Numbered from the stretch's first letter, positions 1 through 7,853 are shown. The stretch is 12,870 bases of DNA from Nitrospirota bacterium (GCA_020348185.1 CP070743.1:2353886-2366755); one strand, 5' to 3'. The notes: generated by a model from the sequence alone, not told the origin. Numbers and translations: made by a program.

Positions 1-2559
1 AATCGCTGCTCGTTCCGCAAAATTCCGGCGCGCCGGATTTTTGTCATGTATCCCTGGCACATGACAACGGCGACCAAACAGGGTTTGGACGTAGCCATGT
101 TCGCGACAAAACTGCTTGGTCCGTTCCATATAGTCCTGGATCCAGGGATATCGTTCGAAATACGCCTTCATGTAGGCGGCCGCTTCACTCTGTTCCACTC
201 CGAGTTGGCGTGCGAGGCCAAACGCGCTGATCCCGTATATGATACCGAAATTAATGGCTTTGGCTTTGCGACGTATAGAGGGATCAAGTTGTTCGGGAGG
301 AATCCCGAACACTTGACTGGCTGTTAGGGTGTGGATGTCTTGTCCTTCTTTAAATGCCTGTTTTAAGACACCAATATTCGCGGTATGAGCCAATAAACGC
401 AACTCAATTTGGGAATAGTCCAGGGAAAGGAGTGTTCGCCCGGATTCCGCCACAAAGGCTTGCCGGATTTTTCGTCCTTCCTCCGTGCGAATTGGGATAT
501 TTTGTAGATTCGGATCGGTCGATGACAGTCTCCCCGTCGAAGCGGACGCCATAGCATACGATGTATGGACACGTTTGGTCTGGGGATGAATCTGTTCAAT
601 CAAGGCCTGGGTATAGGTGCTGTTGAGTTTGTCCAAGTGACGCCATTCCAACACTTTTGCCGGTAGGGGATGACCTTGGACTGCCAGAGACTCCAACACG
701 CTCGCGCTCGTGGTATAGGAGCCTGCCTTTCCTTTTTGTCCTCCTTCCAGCCCCATTTCTTCGAAAAGAATTTCGCCGAGTTGTTTGGGTGATCCGACAT
801 TGAACGGGTGGCCGGCGAGTTGGTGAATGGTGTGTTCTAATTCTCCCAAGCGTTGAGAAAATTCGGCATTGAGTCGTTTCAGTTGAGCCAAATCAACCTT
901 GATCCCTTCAGCCTCCATCGCAGCCAAAACGGAAATGAGCGGTCGTTCGATGGTCTCGTAAACCGTGGTCATCCGTTCCGTGACGAGGCGAGGTTTGAGC
1001 AACTGGTGTAGTTTTCGCGTGACATCCGCATCTTCCGCCGCATACGTCAGGGCTTGATCCAGGGGAACTTTGTCAAAGGTGACCTGCGCTTTTCCAGTTC
1101 CGGTGACTTCCTTGTACTTGATCGTCGTATGGCCAAGGTACAGTTCCGCCAACTCATCCATCCCGTGTCCGTGGCTTCCACCTTCAAGCACATAAGAGAG
1201 GAGCATGGTATCGTCGACAGGCGTCACGGGGATCCCATACCGGGAGAGGACAACCATGTCGTATTTAATATTGTGACCGATTTTTAATATCGACGGATCT
1301 TCAAGCATAGGTCGGAGCATTTCTAGGACTCTGTCGAGAGGGATTTGTAAAGGATCCGGGCCTCTCGTGGAGTCATCGGTGGAGGCCAGAAGGGTCCCCT
1401 TCTCTGGGTCTGTCGGATTTGTATGCCCGACAGGGATATAGCATGCCCGCCCGGATTCGATACTGAGAGAAATTCCTACTAATTCGGCCCGGCTTTGATC
1501 CAATGAGGTGGTTTCGGTATCAACAGCAACAGAACCATTTCGGTACACCTCATCCACCCAACTCTGAAGAGCCGATTCTGTTTGCACGAGTTCGTAGGTT
1601 GGAGTCTTTGAGGAAGTTTGGGTGAATGACGAACTTGTTTGACCTTCCGTCTCGGAGGAACCGCCTGTCGAATACCGGCTCTGCACTCTGGCCATAATGG
1701 ATTTGAATCCTTGTTCTGTCAGAAAACTCAAAAGATTGTCTGGATCAACCGGACGTCGGACCAGATCCTCTAATTGAATAGCCACAGGCACGTCGTCTCT
1801 CAAGTGAACCAGTTGGCGTGATAATCGAGCCTTGTCGGCATTCTCGAGGAGGCTTTCCCGCCGCTTTGTTTGCGTGATCTCCGAGGCTCTTTCAAGAAGG
1901 GTGTCAAGATCGCCATAGTCATTGATGAGTTGAGCGGCTGTTTTGACTCCGATCCCCGGGACGCCGGGGACGTTATCAATTGAGTCTCCGGCCAGTGCTT
2001 GCACATCGACAACTTTGGCAGGGGGAACTCCGAATTTTTCTTTGACTTGATCGGGACCGATTCTCCGATTTTTTAACGTGTCTAGCATTGTCACGCGATC
2101 AGACACTAACTGCATCAAATCTTTGTCTGAGGAAATGATCGTCACCTCCGCTCCGGCTTCAACGGCCATTCGGGTGTAGGTGGCAATTAAATCATCGGCC
2201 TCAAATCCCCGCATTTCAATACAATCCAGATTGAAAGCTTCCGTGGCTTGACGAACCAGAGGAAATTGCACCACCAAATCCTCAGGAGGCTCGGGCCGGT
2301 TGGCTTTGTAGTCCGGGGCAATTTCATTGCGGAACGTTTCCCGCGCCGAATCAAAAATCACGGCTAGGTGGTCAGGATTCAAATCATCAATTTGCTTGAG
2401 GAGCATTTGGGTAAAGCCGTAGACGGCCGCGACCGGAGTGCCCTCGGGGTTCGTGAGAGGTTGTTGGATTGCGTGATAGGCTCGAAAGATAAAACCGGAC
2501 GCGTCGATAAGGACGACGTGGCGAATCGGCGATTCCTTGGTTTCGCGTGTATTGGACAC
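1..2559 (-). CDS. polA: DNA polymerase I, 3'-truncated by the window edge
   Basis: DNA polymerase I fills gaps, removes RNA primers and takes part in excision repair in the cytoplasm. The window holds 853 codons; the last 80-90 residues, including the QVHDE motif, lie outside. In order: the 5'-3' nuclease (DASGF at about 22, GFEADDL, SSDKDLMQL, then the GVPGIGVKTAA helix-hairpin-helix), the 3'-5' exonuclease, and the polymerase domain. Exonuclease residues appear complete: D347 and E349 in DTETTSLD, D434 in GHNIKYD, and YAAED with D510. Thus proofreading is probably active, unlike Taq-type enzymes. Motif A is LDYSQIELR (D714) and motif B is RRKAKAINFGIIYG (K767). The start is GTG at 2559: an in-frame stop lies just upstream, no ATG or TTG occurs between, and AGAGG sits about 10 bases before it. 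The reading frame is intact throughout. It is not co-transcribed with an upstream gene as far as can be seen. Confidence 0.97.
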   Translation of the reverse strand, partial: MSNTRETKESPIRHVVLIDASGFIFRAYHAIQQPLTNPEGTPVAAVYGFTQMLLKQIDDLNPDHLAVIFDSARETFRNEIAPDYKANRPEPPEDLVVQFPLVRQATEAFNLDCIEMRGFEADDLIATYTRMAVEAGAEVTIISSDKDLMQLVSDRVTMLDTLKNRRIGPDQVKEKFGVPPAKVVDVQALAGDSIDNVPGVPGIGVKTAAQLINDYGDLDTLLERASEITQTKRRESLLENADKARLSRQLVHLRDDVPVAIQLEDLVRRPVDPDNLLSFLTEQGFKSIMARVQSRYSTGGSSETEGQTSSSFTQTSSKTPTYELVQTESALQSWVDEVYRNGSVAVDTETTSLDQSRAELVGISLSIESGRACYIPVGHTNPTDPEKGTLLASTDDSTRGPDPLQIPLDRVLEMLRPMLEDPSILKIGHNIKYDMVVLSRYGIPVTPVDDTMLLSYVLEGGSHGHGMDELAELYLGHTTIKYKEVTGTGKAQVTFDKVPLDQALTYAAEDADVTRKLHQLLKPRLVTERMTTVYETIERPLISVLAAMEAEGIKVDLAQLKRLNAEFSQRLGELEHTIHQLAGHPFNVGSPKQLGEILFEEMGLEGGQKGKAGSYTTSASVLESLAVQGHPLPAKVLEWRHLDKLNSTYTQALIEQIHPQTKRVHTSYAMASASTGRLSSTDPNLQNIPIRTEEGRKIRQAFVAESGRTLLSLDYSQIELRLLAHTANIGVLKQAFKEGQDIHTLTASQVFGIPPEQLDPSIRRKAKAINFGIIYGISAFGLARQLGVEQSEAAAYMKAYFERYPWIQDYMERTKQFCREHGYVQTLFGRRCHVPGIHDKNPARRNFAERAAI

Positions 2560-2595
2560 AGGTAGAGGTCCTCTTGAGGATGATTGTCAAGACTG

Positions 2596-2624
2596 AACAT
2601 ACCTGATGTGCTAGACAGTGTCGA
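2596..2624 (-). promoter_or_regulatory. Candidate sigma-70 promoter of polA
   Basis: On the minus strand TCGACA (2624-2619, five of six bases of the -35 consensus) is followed after exactly 17 bases by TATGTT (2601-2596, four of six). This would start transcription about 30 bases before the GTG of polA. It is a pattern match only. Confidence 0.35.
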
Positions 2625-2781
2625 TATTAAATTCTGAAGAAAAACAAGGGGGAAGGAGGTAAGGAGGCCCGGTAGGACATCTCCCATTGTTTCAGGGTTG
2701 AGTTCAACAGGGTGACGTTGATCCTCCAGCCTGAAGTCAGCATTGGTGCTTCCAGAGCGTGCTACCGGGCCATATCTCAAG

Positions 2782-2886
2782 TCAGCAGAATCGGATCAAA
2801 AATTTAATCAGCCGGTCGGGAGAACTATGAGCCTTCCTGGAAACGACGGATTGTAGGATTTCATGAACGTGGGGTTCCGCCAACAT
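2782..2886 (-). other. Orphan open frame, possible remnant of a longer gene
   Basis: The gap between polA and the small membrane protein (2560-2918) has no clear gene. Its only notable content is a minus-strand frame that ends at TGA 2782 and stays open back to about 2970, overlapping the 3' end of the membrane protein gene in another frame. The only usual start codon in it is ATG 2886, giving 34 residues with no visible ribosome binding site. The translated stretch from about 2920 has a strand-helix-strand look (KVRIEML, then HEILQSVVSRKAH, then LIKFLIRF), loosely like the second half of a PII-type fold. It could be a decayed gene, the continuation of the membrane protein after a frameshift, or chance. 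No function is assigned. Confidence 0.2.
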
Positions 2887-2918
2887 TTCAATTCGTACTT
2901 TGGTCTCAAAACCGAAGT

Positions 2919-3104
2919 CTAATTTTGATCTCCGATGAGAATTTCCTCTTGGGAAGGGCTCGAACTCCCCTCAGTTGAAGTTTGGGCCGTGACATCTCCT
3001 TTCCCCTGATGTCGGTGTCCACGGTAGTCTCTCCATATGACGAGCATACCGCCAATTAACCCCAGACCAGTTGCTAACACGGCAATGACAATTTCGATTT
3101 CCAT
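2919..3104 (-). CDS. Small single-pass membrane protein, unknown function
   Basis: I do not recognise this 61-residue protein. Residues 4-24 form one hydrophobic segment (IEIVIAVLATGLGLIGGMLVI), followed by a basic cluster, WRDYRGHRHQGK. By the positive-inside rule this places the polar, Ser/Thr/Gln/Glu-rich tail in the cytoplasm. The chosen start, ATG 3104, directly precedes the membrane segment and has GGAG 12 bases upstream, which is a long spacing. An in-frame ATG at 3155 (78 residues) has only a weak AGGG upstream. The frame stays open to 3365, but that stretch crosses a hairpin and a tandem repeat and looks non-coding. It lies downstream of the ABC permease on the same strand, separated by about 300 bases, so co-transcription is possible but unsupported. 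The whole gene could also be spurious. Confidence 0.45.
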   Translation of the reverse strand: MEIEIVIAVLATGLGLIGGMLVIWRDYRGHRHQGKGDVTAQTSTEGSSSPSQEEILIGDQN

Positions 3105-3251
3105 GATCTTGGCCCACTCCATAAGGCGAACGTTAGATGTATTTTCTTTTCTCATAGCAAACCCTGTACCAGAGGGTCTCAGGCTAGGTTTCAAGGTCAT
3201 GAAATTCCTGCAACACTTTGATTTTGTTAAATTATGAACCTTGGGAAGGAT

Positions 3252-3266
3252 ATAAAGATTCTTTAT
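3252..3266. repeat. Short perfect inverted repeat
   Basis: ATAAAG and CTTTAT form six-base arms around the three bases ATT. It lies in the roughly 300-base stretch between the ABC permease and the small membrane protein, a stretch that holds palindromes and a tandem repeat but no credible gene. It may be a protein-binding site or chance in AT-rich DNA. Confidence 0.35.
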
Positions 3267-3340
3267 GGCCAATATCGAATTCAATTCACATGTTATCTGA
3301 ACGTTTACAAAGTGTATCCAAACGGATAACCATGGGCTTG

Positions 3341-3358
3341 TGCCCCCGGTAGGGGGCA
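3341..3358. repeat. GC-rich hairpin downstream of the ABC permease gene
   Basis: TGCCCCC (3341-3347) and GGGGGCA (3352-3358) are perfect seven-base arms around the loop GGTA. It lies about 60 bases past the permease stop codon in the direction of transcription. There is no T run after it, so it is not a classical intrinsic terminator; it could mark a 3' end or be part of a dispersed intergenic repeat. Confidence 0.5.
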
Positions 3359-3389
3359 ATCTCAAATTACAAATCTCAAATCACAAATT
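3358..3389. repeat. 14-base tandem repeat, two copies plus a partial
   Basis: AATCTCAAATTACA (3358-3371) is followed directly by AATCTCAAATCACA (3372-3385), differing at one base, and then AATT starts a third copy. It abuts the GC-rich hairpin and lies about 30 bases beyond the permease gene. It looks like a low-complexity dispersed intergenic repeat rather than coding sequence. Confidence 0.7.
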
Positions 3390-3419
3390 GGGATTAACGA
3401 CAAGATTCAGAAATTGAGG

Positions 3420-6038
3420 TCATTCTTGTCGTAGCACGGCGAGAGGGGGAAAACTCAATAAACGATAAGTGCTGAGAAACCCGATGGCCAGAGTAAGAAG
3501 GATGGTGAAGAGAAAAGAGGTCCCTAGCAATAGAGGTTGTACGGACCATTCAAGATCCAAGAAAAAATGAAGGACAAACCAGGACAGCGTGCTCGCCAGA
3601 GTGATGCCGATCAAACCCGCAAATCCACCCAACACCCCAAATTCCAAAGCGAGGGATTGGGCAATGACTCTGCGGGTCCCCCCAAGCGATTTGAGAATAG
3701 CGGCTTCGTACACTCGTCGATACCGGGATGTTGAGAGGGCGGCGATCATCACGATGGCTCCATTTCCAATGCACAGTAAAGCGATGCCCTGTATCGCCCA
3801 TGCGAGTTGCTGAAGCAGGTTCGAGATATTGCGAAGCACGTCTCCGACATTGATGGCAGTGACATTGGGGAGACTGGCTACCAGGGCCCGCTGTAAGGGG
3901 ACCTCCTCATTTTTGGAGACCCGCGCTGTTGCAACATAGGTCATGGGGACTCCCTTCAGGGCATTCGGTGAAAGAATCATGAAGAAATTGGTAGAAAAGC
4001 TGCTCCAGTCGACTTTTCGCGTACTCTCAACTTTTGCATGAAGCGGCGCCCCCTGAATGTTGAATTCCACCGTCGAGCCTATATCGAGGCCGAGATTTTT
4101 TGCAGCCTCATCTTCCACAGAAACCCCGATTCCACCGCGCCCGGTCCACCACTCTCCATCGACGACCGTATTGTCGTCCGGAAGGTCATTCAATGCCGTC
4201 AGTACATAGGTTCTTGTGAAATACCATCCATTGCGCTGACCCCGATAGTCTTCGGGATCCAGAGTCTGCCCATCAATAGCTGAAAGACGGGATCGCACAA
4301 CAGGGGTCAGCTCATAGTCGGATCCTTCGACCCATTGAGTGAGTACATTTTCAAAACTTGCCCGTTGGTCCGGTTGAATATCGATAAAGAAAAATGAAGG
4401 CGCATCAGAGGGAAGGCGCTCTCCCAGTGAGGCTAATAAAGAGTTTTTGATCACCGCAATTGAGACGATCACCATGACCCCAATGCCAATAGCGACGGTC
4501 ATGCTAACGGTATAGTTTCCGGGACGTCCTAAGTTACTCAGGGCGTTCCGGATGGTGAAAGATCTGGAGCGGGGGAGGGAACTCAGGAGTCGAAGCAAGA
4601 CCCTTGAGGCAATGAATAATAAAATCAAGGCAAGGACGAAGGCGGCCATAAAAAAGAGACCGAGGGAAAGCGAACGTGCCTGCCAAATCGCAAGGCCCGA
4701 CAGACTGGTTCCGATGAGCAATCCGACGGCCACACGGGGCCGATCCTGAAAGAACGTGATAAAAACTCGTTGGATTCGTCGGAAAAGCGTTTCTGGTTTG
4801 GCTAAGTTGCTGGACTCATCAATATCTCTTCGAAAGACCAGGGCGGGAGGAATATGCCGGATACTCATCAGGGGCCACAACGTGAAGACCGCTGATGAGA
4901 GGAGGCCCAATGTCATCCCTTTGAGGATGGGGGTAAATGAAAGGTGAATCGACATTTCGGAGGGCAGCAGGCCCTTCAGCAGCAAGGGCAACACCATTTG
5001 GAGACTGATTCCCAATCCGGCTCCTACTACACTGCCGATACCTCCCATAATCAGGCTTTGAAACAGATAGGTGCGCATGATTTGTCTGGCATCCGCACCA
5101 ACCGTTTTTAATATGGCAATGATCGTCATTTTCTGAGAGAGAAACCCCTGGACGGTTGTGGCCACCCCGATCCCACCGACAAACAGCACCGTCAATCCGA
5201 TCAGGCCCAAGTACGTTGAGAGATGATCGAGGAATCGGCGAATACGAGGCTGCGCATCGCGATAGGTCAGCACACGGGCGCCTTCCTGAGAGAAGCGGCC
5301 GCGAAGTTCTCCAAGCAATGGTTGGAGAACTTGAGATTCCGGGACCTTCAACAGGAACCGCTCGCGGATTCGGCTTCCCGGTTTGACTAATTCGGTACCT
5401 TTCAACCCGTCACGAGAAATGATGATGCGAGGGCCAAGGCTGAATGCGCTGGCCACGCGATCCGGTTCCTTGATCAGAGTTCCCGTGATCGTAAATACAG
5501 CCTGCCCGATCTTCACTTTACTGCCTAGGTCAAGATTCAGACTGATGAGTAAGGATTCCTGTACGATCGCGCCATAACAGGGTAGTTCATCACATTGACG
5601 TTCTGAGAGGGTCAAAAGGTTCGCGAGCCGTTCGGGTGGGTCCACTTCCACCGTTCCATAAAATGGGTAGGACCGGTCCACCGCTTTGAGTTCCACCAGT
5701 TGTGTCGGGGGGGATTGGGGTTGGGATGCGACTGAGGATTCTTGAGCGGCCGCCATGGCCGCGAGTTCGCTGACATGAGAGATCTCGATATCGCGTTGGC
5801 GCAGGGATGCGATGATGTCATGGCCGGCCTCACTCAGTTGGCGTCTTGTTGATACCTCAAGGTCGCCTCCCAGCAGACTCCTGGCATCCCGGAGAATATA
5901 TTGTTCCACGTTCGACGCAAATAGTCCCACTCCGACAATGGCGCCGACTCCAATGGCGATGCAGATGAAAAAGAAAACAAAACGAGGCCAACTCGCTCGA
6001 GTTTCTCTCCAGGCCATAGTCATGGGGAACGGAATCAT
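3420..6038 (-). CDS. ybbP: ABC transporter permease, FtsX/YbbP type
   Basis: This is the membrane subunit of an ABC transporter of the MacB/LolC/FtsX class, closest in design to E. coli YbbP (COG3127). About ten membrane segments are visible in the 872 residues: one near the N-terminus (20-42), a large extracytoplasmic domain, six segments at about 275-530, a second extracytoplasmic domain, and three at about 745-858. This is two FtsX-like halves with extra central helices. YbbAP-type transporters are thought to extract or expel lipidic substrates; the substrate here is not readable. Start choice is uncertain. ATG 6038 lies just past the ATPase stop; ATG 6095 gives 891 residues and overlaps the ATPase gene by 41 bases. 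Neither has a clear ribosome binding site, which suggests translational coupling to the ATPase gene. Inferred partners: the adjacent ATPase and the divergent esterase. Confidence 0.9.
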   Translation of the reverse strand: MIPFPMTMAWRETRASWPRFVFFFICIAIGVGAIVGVGLFASNVEQYILRDARSLLGGDLEVSTRRQLSEAGHDIIASLRQRDIEISHVSELAAMAAAQESSVASQPQSPPTQLVELKAVDRSYPFYGTVEVDPPERLANLLTLSERQCDELPCYGAIVQESLLISLNLDLGSKVKIGQAVFTITGTLIKEPDRVASAFSLGPRIIISRDGLKGTELVKPGSRIRERFLLKVPESQVLQPLLGELRGRFSQEGARVLTYRDAQPRIRRFLDHLSTYLGLIGLTVLFVGGIGVATTVQGFLSQKMTIIAILKTVGADARQIMRTYLFQSLIMGGIGSVVGAGLGISLQMVLPLLLKGLLPSEMSIHLSFTPILKGMTLGLLSSAVFTLWPLMSIRHIPPALVFRRDIDESSNLAKPETLFRRIQRVFITFFQDRPRVAVGLLIGTSLSGLAIWQARSLSLGLFFMAAFVLALILLFIASRVLLRLLSSLPRSRSFTIRNALSNLGRPGNYTVSMTVAIGIGVMVIVSIAVIKNSLLASLGERLPSDAPSFFFIDIQPDQRASFENVLTQWVEGSDYELTPVVRSRLSAIDGQTLDPEDYRGQRNGWYFTRTYVLTALNDLPDDNTVVDGEWWTGRGGIGVSVEDEAAKNLGLDIGSTVEFNIQGAPLHAKVESTRKVDWSSFSTNFFMILSPNALKGVPMTYVATARVSKNEEVPLQRALVASLPNVTAINVGDVLRNISNLLQQLAWAIQGIALLCIGNGAIVMIAALSTSRYRRVYEAAILKSLGGTRRVIAQSLALEFGVLGGFAGLIGITLASTLSWFVLHFFLDLEWSVQPLLLGTSFLFTILLTLAIGFLSTYRLLSFPPLAVLRQE

Positions 6039-6054
6039 CACTATTCGAGGTATA

Positions 6055-6732
6055 TTATTTGGGAGGGAGACTGTCCGCTTCGAGCCGTCCGTCATGGAGC
6101 GAAAGGACGCGTTGGGCTTGGTTGGCTAAGAAGGAGTCATGAGTGACTAGCACCATGGTACTGCCGTGATCCTGATTCAGACGGAACAATAATTGGATGA
6201 CAAGTTCTCCGGTCGCACTATCCAAATTCCCTGTCGGTTCGTCAGCTAAAAGAAGGGGAGGGCGAGAGGCAAAGGCCCTGGCGACTGCCACGCGTTGTTG
6301 TTCACCCCCTGAGAGTTGGACGGGATAATGGTGGTGACGGTCTTCGAGTCCGACGGACGCCAACAGCTCGATGGCACGATCAGTGGCTCGGGGATCGCCG
6401 TTGAGTTCAAGGGGTAATGCCACATTTTCTATGGCGGTGAGTGTCGGAATCAGGTGAAAGGATTGGAAGACGTATCCGATATGTTGACGCCGATAATGCA
6501 CCATCTGGGTTTCTGACAGGGAGGTGATTTCTGTCCCGTTAAGATGAATACGACCTTCTGTCGGTTTATCAAGGCCGGCAATAAGACCGAGAAGAGTGGA
6601 TTTCCCGCTTCCAGATGGGCCGACGATCGCCACAATTTGTTTTTTGGGGATCCGGAATGTGATGTCATTGAGGATGGAAACCGTGTGGTCGCCTGCCTCG
6701 AGTTGCATGCTAAGATGTTCGACGGAAATCAT
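6055..6732 (-). CDS. ybbA: ABC transporter ATP-binding protein, YbbA/LolD type
   Basis: This cytoplasmic ATPase powers the permease encoded next to it. All ATP-binding motifs are present in the 225 residues: Walker A GPSGSGKST at 38-46, Q-loop Q90, signature LSGGEQQRVAVARA from 140, Walker B LLLADEP with catalytic E165, the D-loop that follows, and H198 in the H-loop VTHD. The motif style (LADEPTGNLD, IGYVFQSFHLIPTLTA) is typical of the MacB/LolD/YbbA class rather than importers. Start ATG 6732 begins MISVEHL, as usual in the family, with AAGG close upstream. A TTG at 6768 would add 12 residues but lies inside a palindrome. The gene is first in a two-gene unit with the permease and diverges from the TesA-like gene, matching the ybbA-tesA arrangement in E. 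coli. Confidence 0.95.
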   Translation of the reverse strand: MISVEHLSMQLEAGDHTVSILNDITFRIPKKQIVAIVGPSGSGKSTLLGLIAGLDKPTEGRIHLNGTEITSLSETQMVHYRRQHIGYVFQSFHLIPTLTAIENVALPLELNGDPRATDRAIELLASVGLEDRHHHYPVQLSGGEQQRVAVARAFASRPPLLLADEPTGNLDSATGELVIQLLFRLNQDHGSTMVLVTHDSFLANQAQRVLSLHDGRLEADSLPPK

Positions 6733-6758
6733 ATGGCCTTGAGGATATTTGACTCCTT

Positions 6759-6776
6759 GAGAGCCCAATGGCTCTC
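6759..6776. promoter_or_regulatory. 18-base palindrome between divergent ybbA and tesA genes
   Basis: GAGAGCC (6759-6765) and GGCTCTC (6770-6776) are perfect seven-base arms around CAAT. The site lies in the only spacer between the two divergent genes, 32 bases before the esterase ATG and 27 before the ATPase ATG. It could be an operator for a dimeric regulator or a hairpin in the ATPase leader. The regulator is unknown. Confidence 0.45.
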
Positions 6777-6789
6777 GATGGAAGGCAAT

Positions 6790-6798
6790 TGATACAAT
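6790..6798 (+). promoter_or_regulatory. Candidate extended -10 promoter of the esterase gene
   Basis: TG, one base, then TACAAT (6793-6798) matches an extended -10 element, with five of six bases of the hexamer. No good -35 is seen at the usual distance, as expected for this promoter type. Transcription would start almost at the ATG at 6808, giving a nearly leaderless message. Confidence 0.35.
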
Positions 6799-6807
6799 AC
6801 CATTACC

Positions 6808-7755
6808 ATGATACCAAGTGTGGCCAAATATTGTGTGGAATCCGTGAAAAAATTAATATTCAATTTACATGACGGAGCCTTGAGGTTGTTTAACCGGGCT
6901 ATTTTTTCCTCCTCGCGATCTCAGTCCTTCACTCGACCCACATGGAGGCCCTCAGCCGGACTTTCCCTTCGCATCCCCTGGGCGATTGGCCGGCATGCGG
7001 CTTACGGTATTTTGACAACGCTGTCCGTGTGCGGTCTGGCTCTTGAAGGATGCGAGAGTAAGGAGAATCCCGATGAAATCTCGGGTCAATTCGCCTTCGG
7101 CGTTGAAAAACAATCTGGCGATCGTCCTCAGTTTTCTAACCAAACCGTCAAGCCCCGACCGACCGCGATCCAAAGGCCTCAGGAACACTGGCCGCGTATC
7201 GTGGCGTTTGGCGACAGCCTGACGGCAGGGTATGGCTTATTGTCTGATGAATCGTATCCGGCTCAATTGCAAGAACGATTAATTAAAGCGAATTATCGTT
7301 ATCAGGTGATTAATGCCGGGGTCAGTGGGGATACGACGGCTGGCGGACTTCGCCGGCTGGATTGGGTGCTCAAAAGCCGTCCAACGATCGTCATTCTTGT
7401 CTTGGGGGGAAATGATGGACTACGAGGGCTCCCACTCGACGATACCTATGCGAATCTTGAAAAGATCATTCAACGTCTCAAAGCGGAAGGGGTAACCATT
7501 CTCCTTGCCGGCATGAAGATTCCGCCCAATTATGGGGAAGCCTATACCTCAGAATTTTCAATGATGTATGAGAAACTAGCAGGAGAATATGATCTCAAAC
7601 TCATGCCCTTTTTTCTTGAGGATGTTGCCATGCGTCCGCATTTGATTCAAGCCGATGGGATTCATCCAACGGCTGAGGGATATCAAATTATTGTGGATAA
7701 TCTCTTGGAGAGTTTGGTCCCTCTTTTAGAGGCCGGTGCTGAGGTGAAATCCTAG
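6808..7755 (+). CDS. tesA: TesA-type GDSL esterase/lysophospholipase, anchored or exported
   Basis: This SGNH/GDSL hydrolase resembles E. coli TesA (thioesterase I / lysophospholipase L1), which cleaves thioester and ester bonds in the periplasm. All catalytic blocks are visible: FGDSLTAGYG with S137, NAGVSGDT with G174, GGNDGLRG with N202, and DGIHP with D283 and H286. The segments NYGEAY and LMPFF also follow TesA. The conserved domain starts only at about residue 129. Before it lie a hydrophobic stretch (66-81) ending LALEGC with C82, a possible lipoprotein cysteine, and a polar linker. The first 60 residues are unusual, so the start is uncertain. ATG 6808 has no ribosome binding site; TTG 6886 has GGAG eight bases upstream. 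The divergent YbbA/YbbP-type transporter genes suggest a shared role in lipid handling at the membrane. Confidence 0.93.
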   Translation: MIPSVAKYCVESVKKLIFNLHDGALRLFNRAIFSSSRSQSFTRPTWRPSAGLSLRIPWAIGRHAAYGILTTLSVCGLALEGCESKENPDEISGQFAFGVEKQSGDRPQFSNQTVKPRPTAIQRPQEHWPRIVAFGDSLTAGYGLLSDESYPAQLQERLIKANYRYQVINAGVSGDTTAGGLRRLDWVLKSRPTIVILVLGGNDGLRGLPLDDTYANLEKIIQRLKAEGVTILLAGMKIPPNYGEAYTSEFSMMYEKLAGEYDLKLMPFFLEDVAMRPHLIQADGIHPTAEGYQIIVDNLLESLVPLLEAGAEVKS

Positions 7756-7765
7756 GAAGTTACGG

Positions 7766-7793
7766 GTTTCAGGTTTCAAGTTTCAGGTTTTAC
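7766..7793. repeat. Heptamer tandem repeat, four copies
   Basis: GTTTCAG, GTTTCAA, GTTTCAG and GTTTTAC follow one another without gaps, starting 11 bases after the esterase stop codon. A degenerate relative of the complementary strand is at 8657-8682. This looks like a dispersed intergenic repeat. Confidence 0.65.
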
Positions 7794-7853
7794 TTGAATT
7801 CCCGCATCCTCTTGGGAGTTGCTTGAGTTTGAGTCTGCAAAGTTCTTACACAA

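Noticed and set aside
2379..2780. 133-codon minus-strand open frame over the start of polA
   Set aside because: It overlaps polA in another frame on the same strand, is low in structure and rich in Arg/Ser/Pro, and polA is certain.
3105..3365. N-terminal extension of the small membrane protein to a 148-residue protein starting at 3365
   Set aside because: The extension crosses a perfect hairpin and a tandem repeat, has no domain look and no ribosome binding site.
5812..6129. 105-codon plus-strand open frame
   Set aside because: It is antisense to the permease and ATPase genes, whose motifs are unambiguous.
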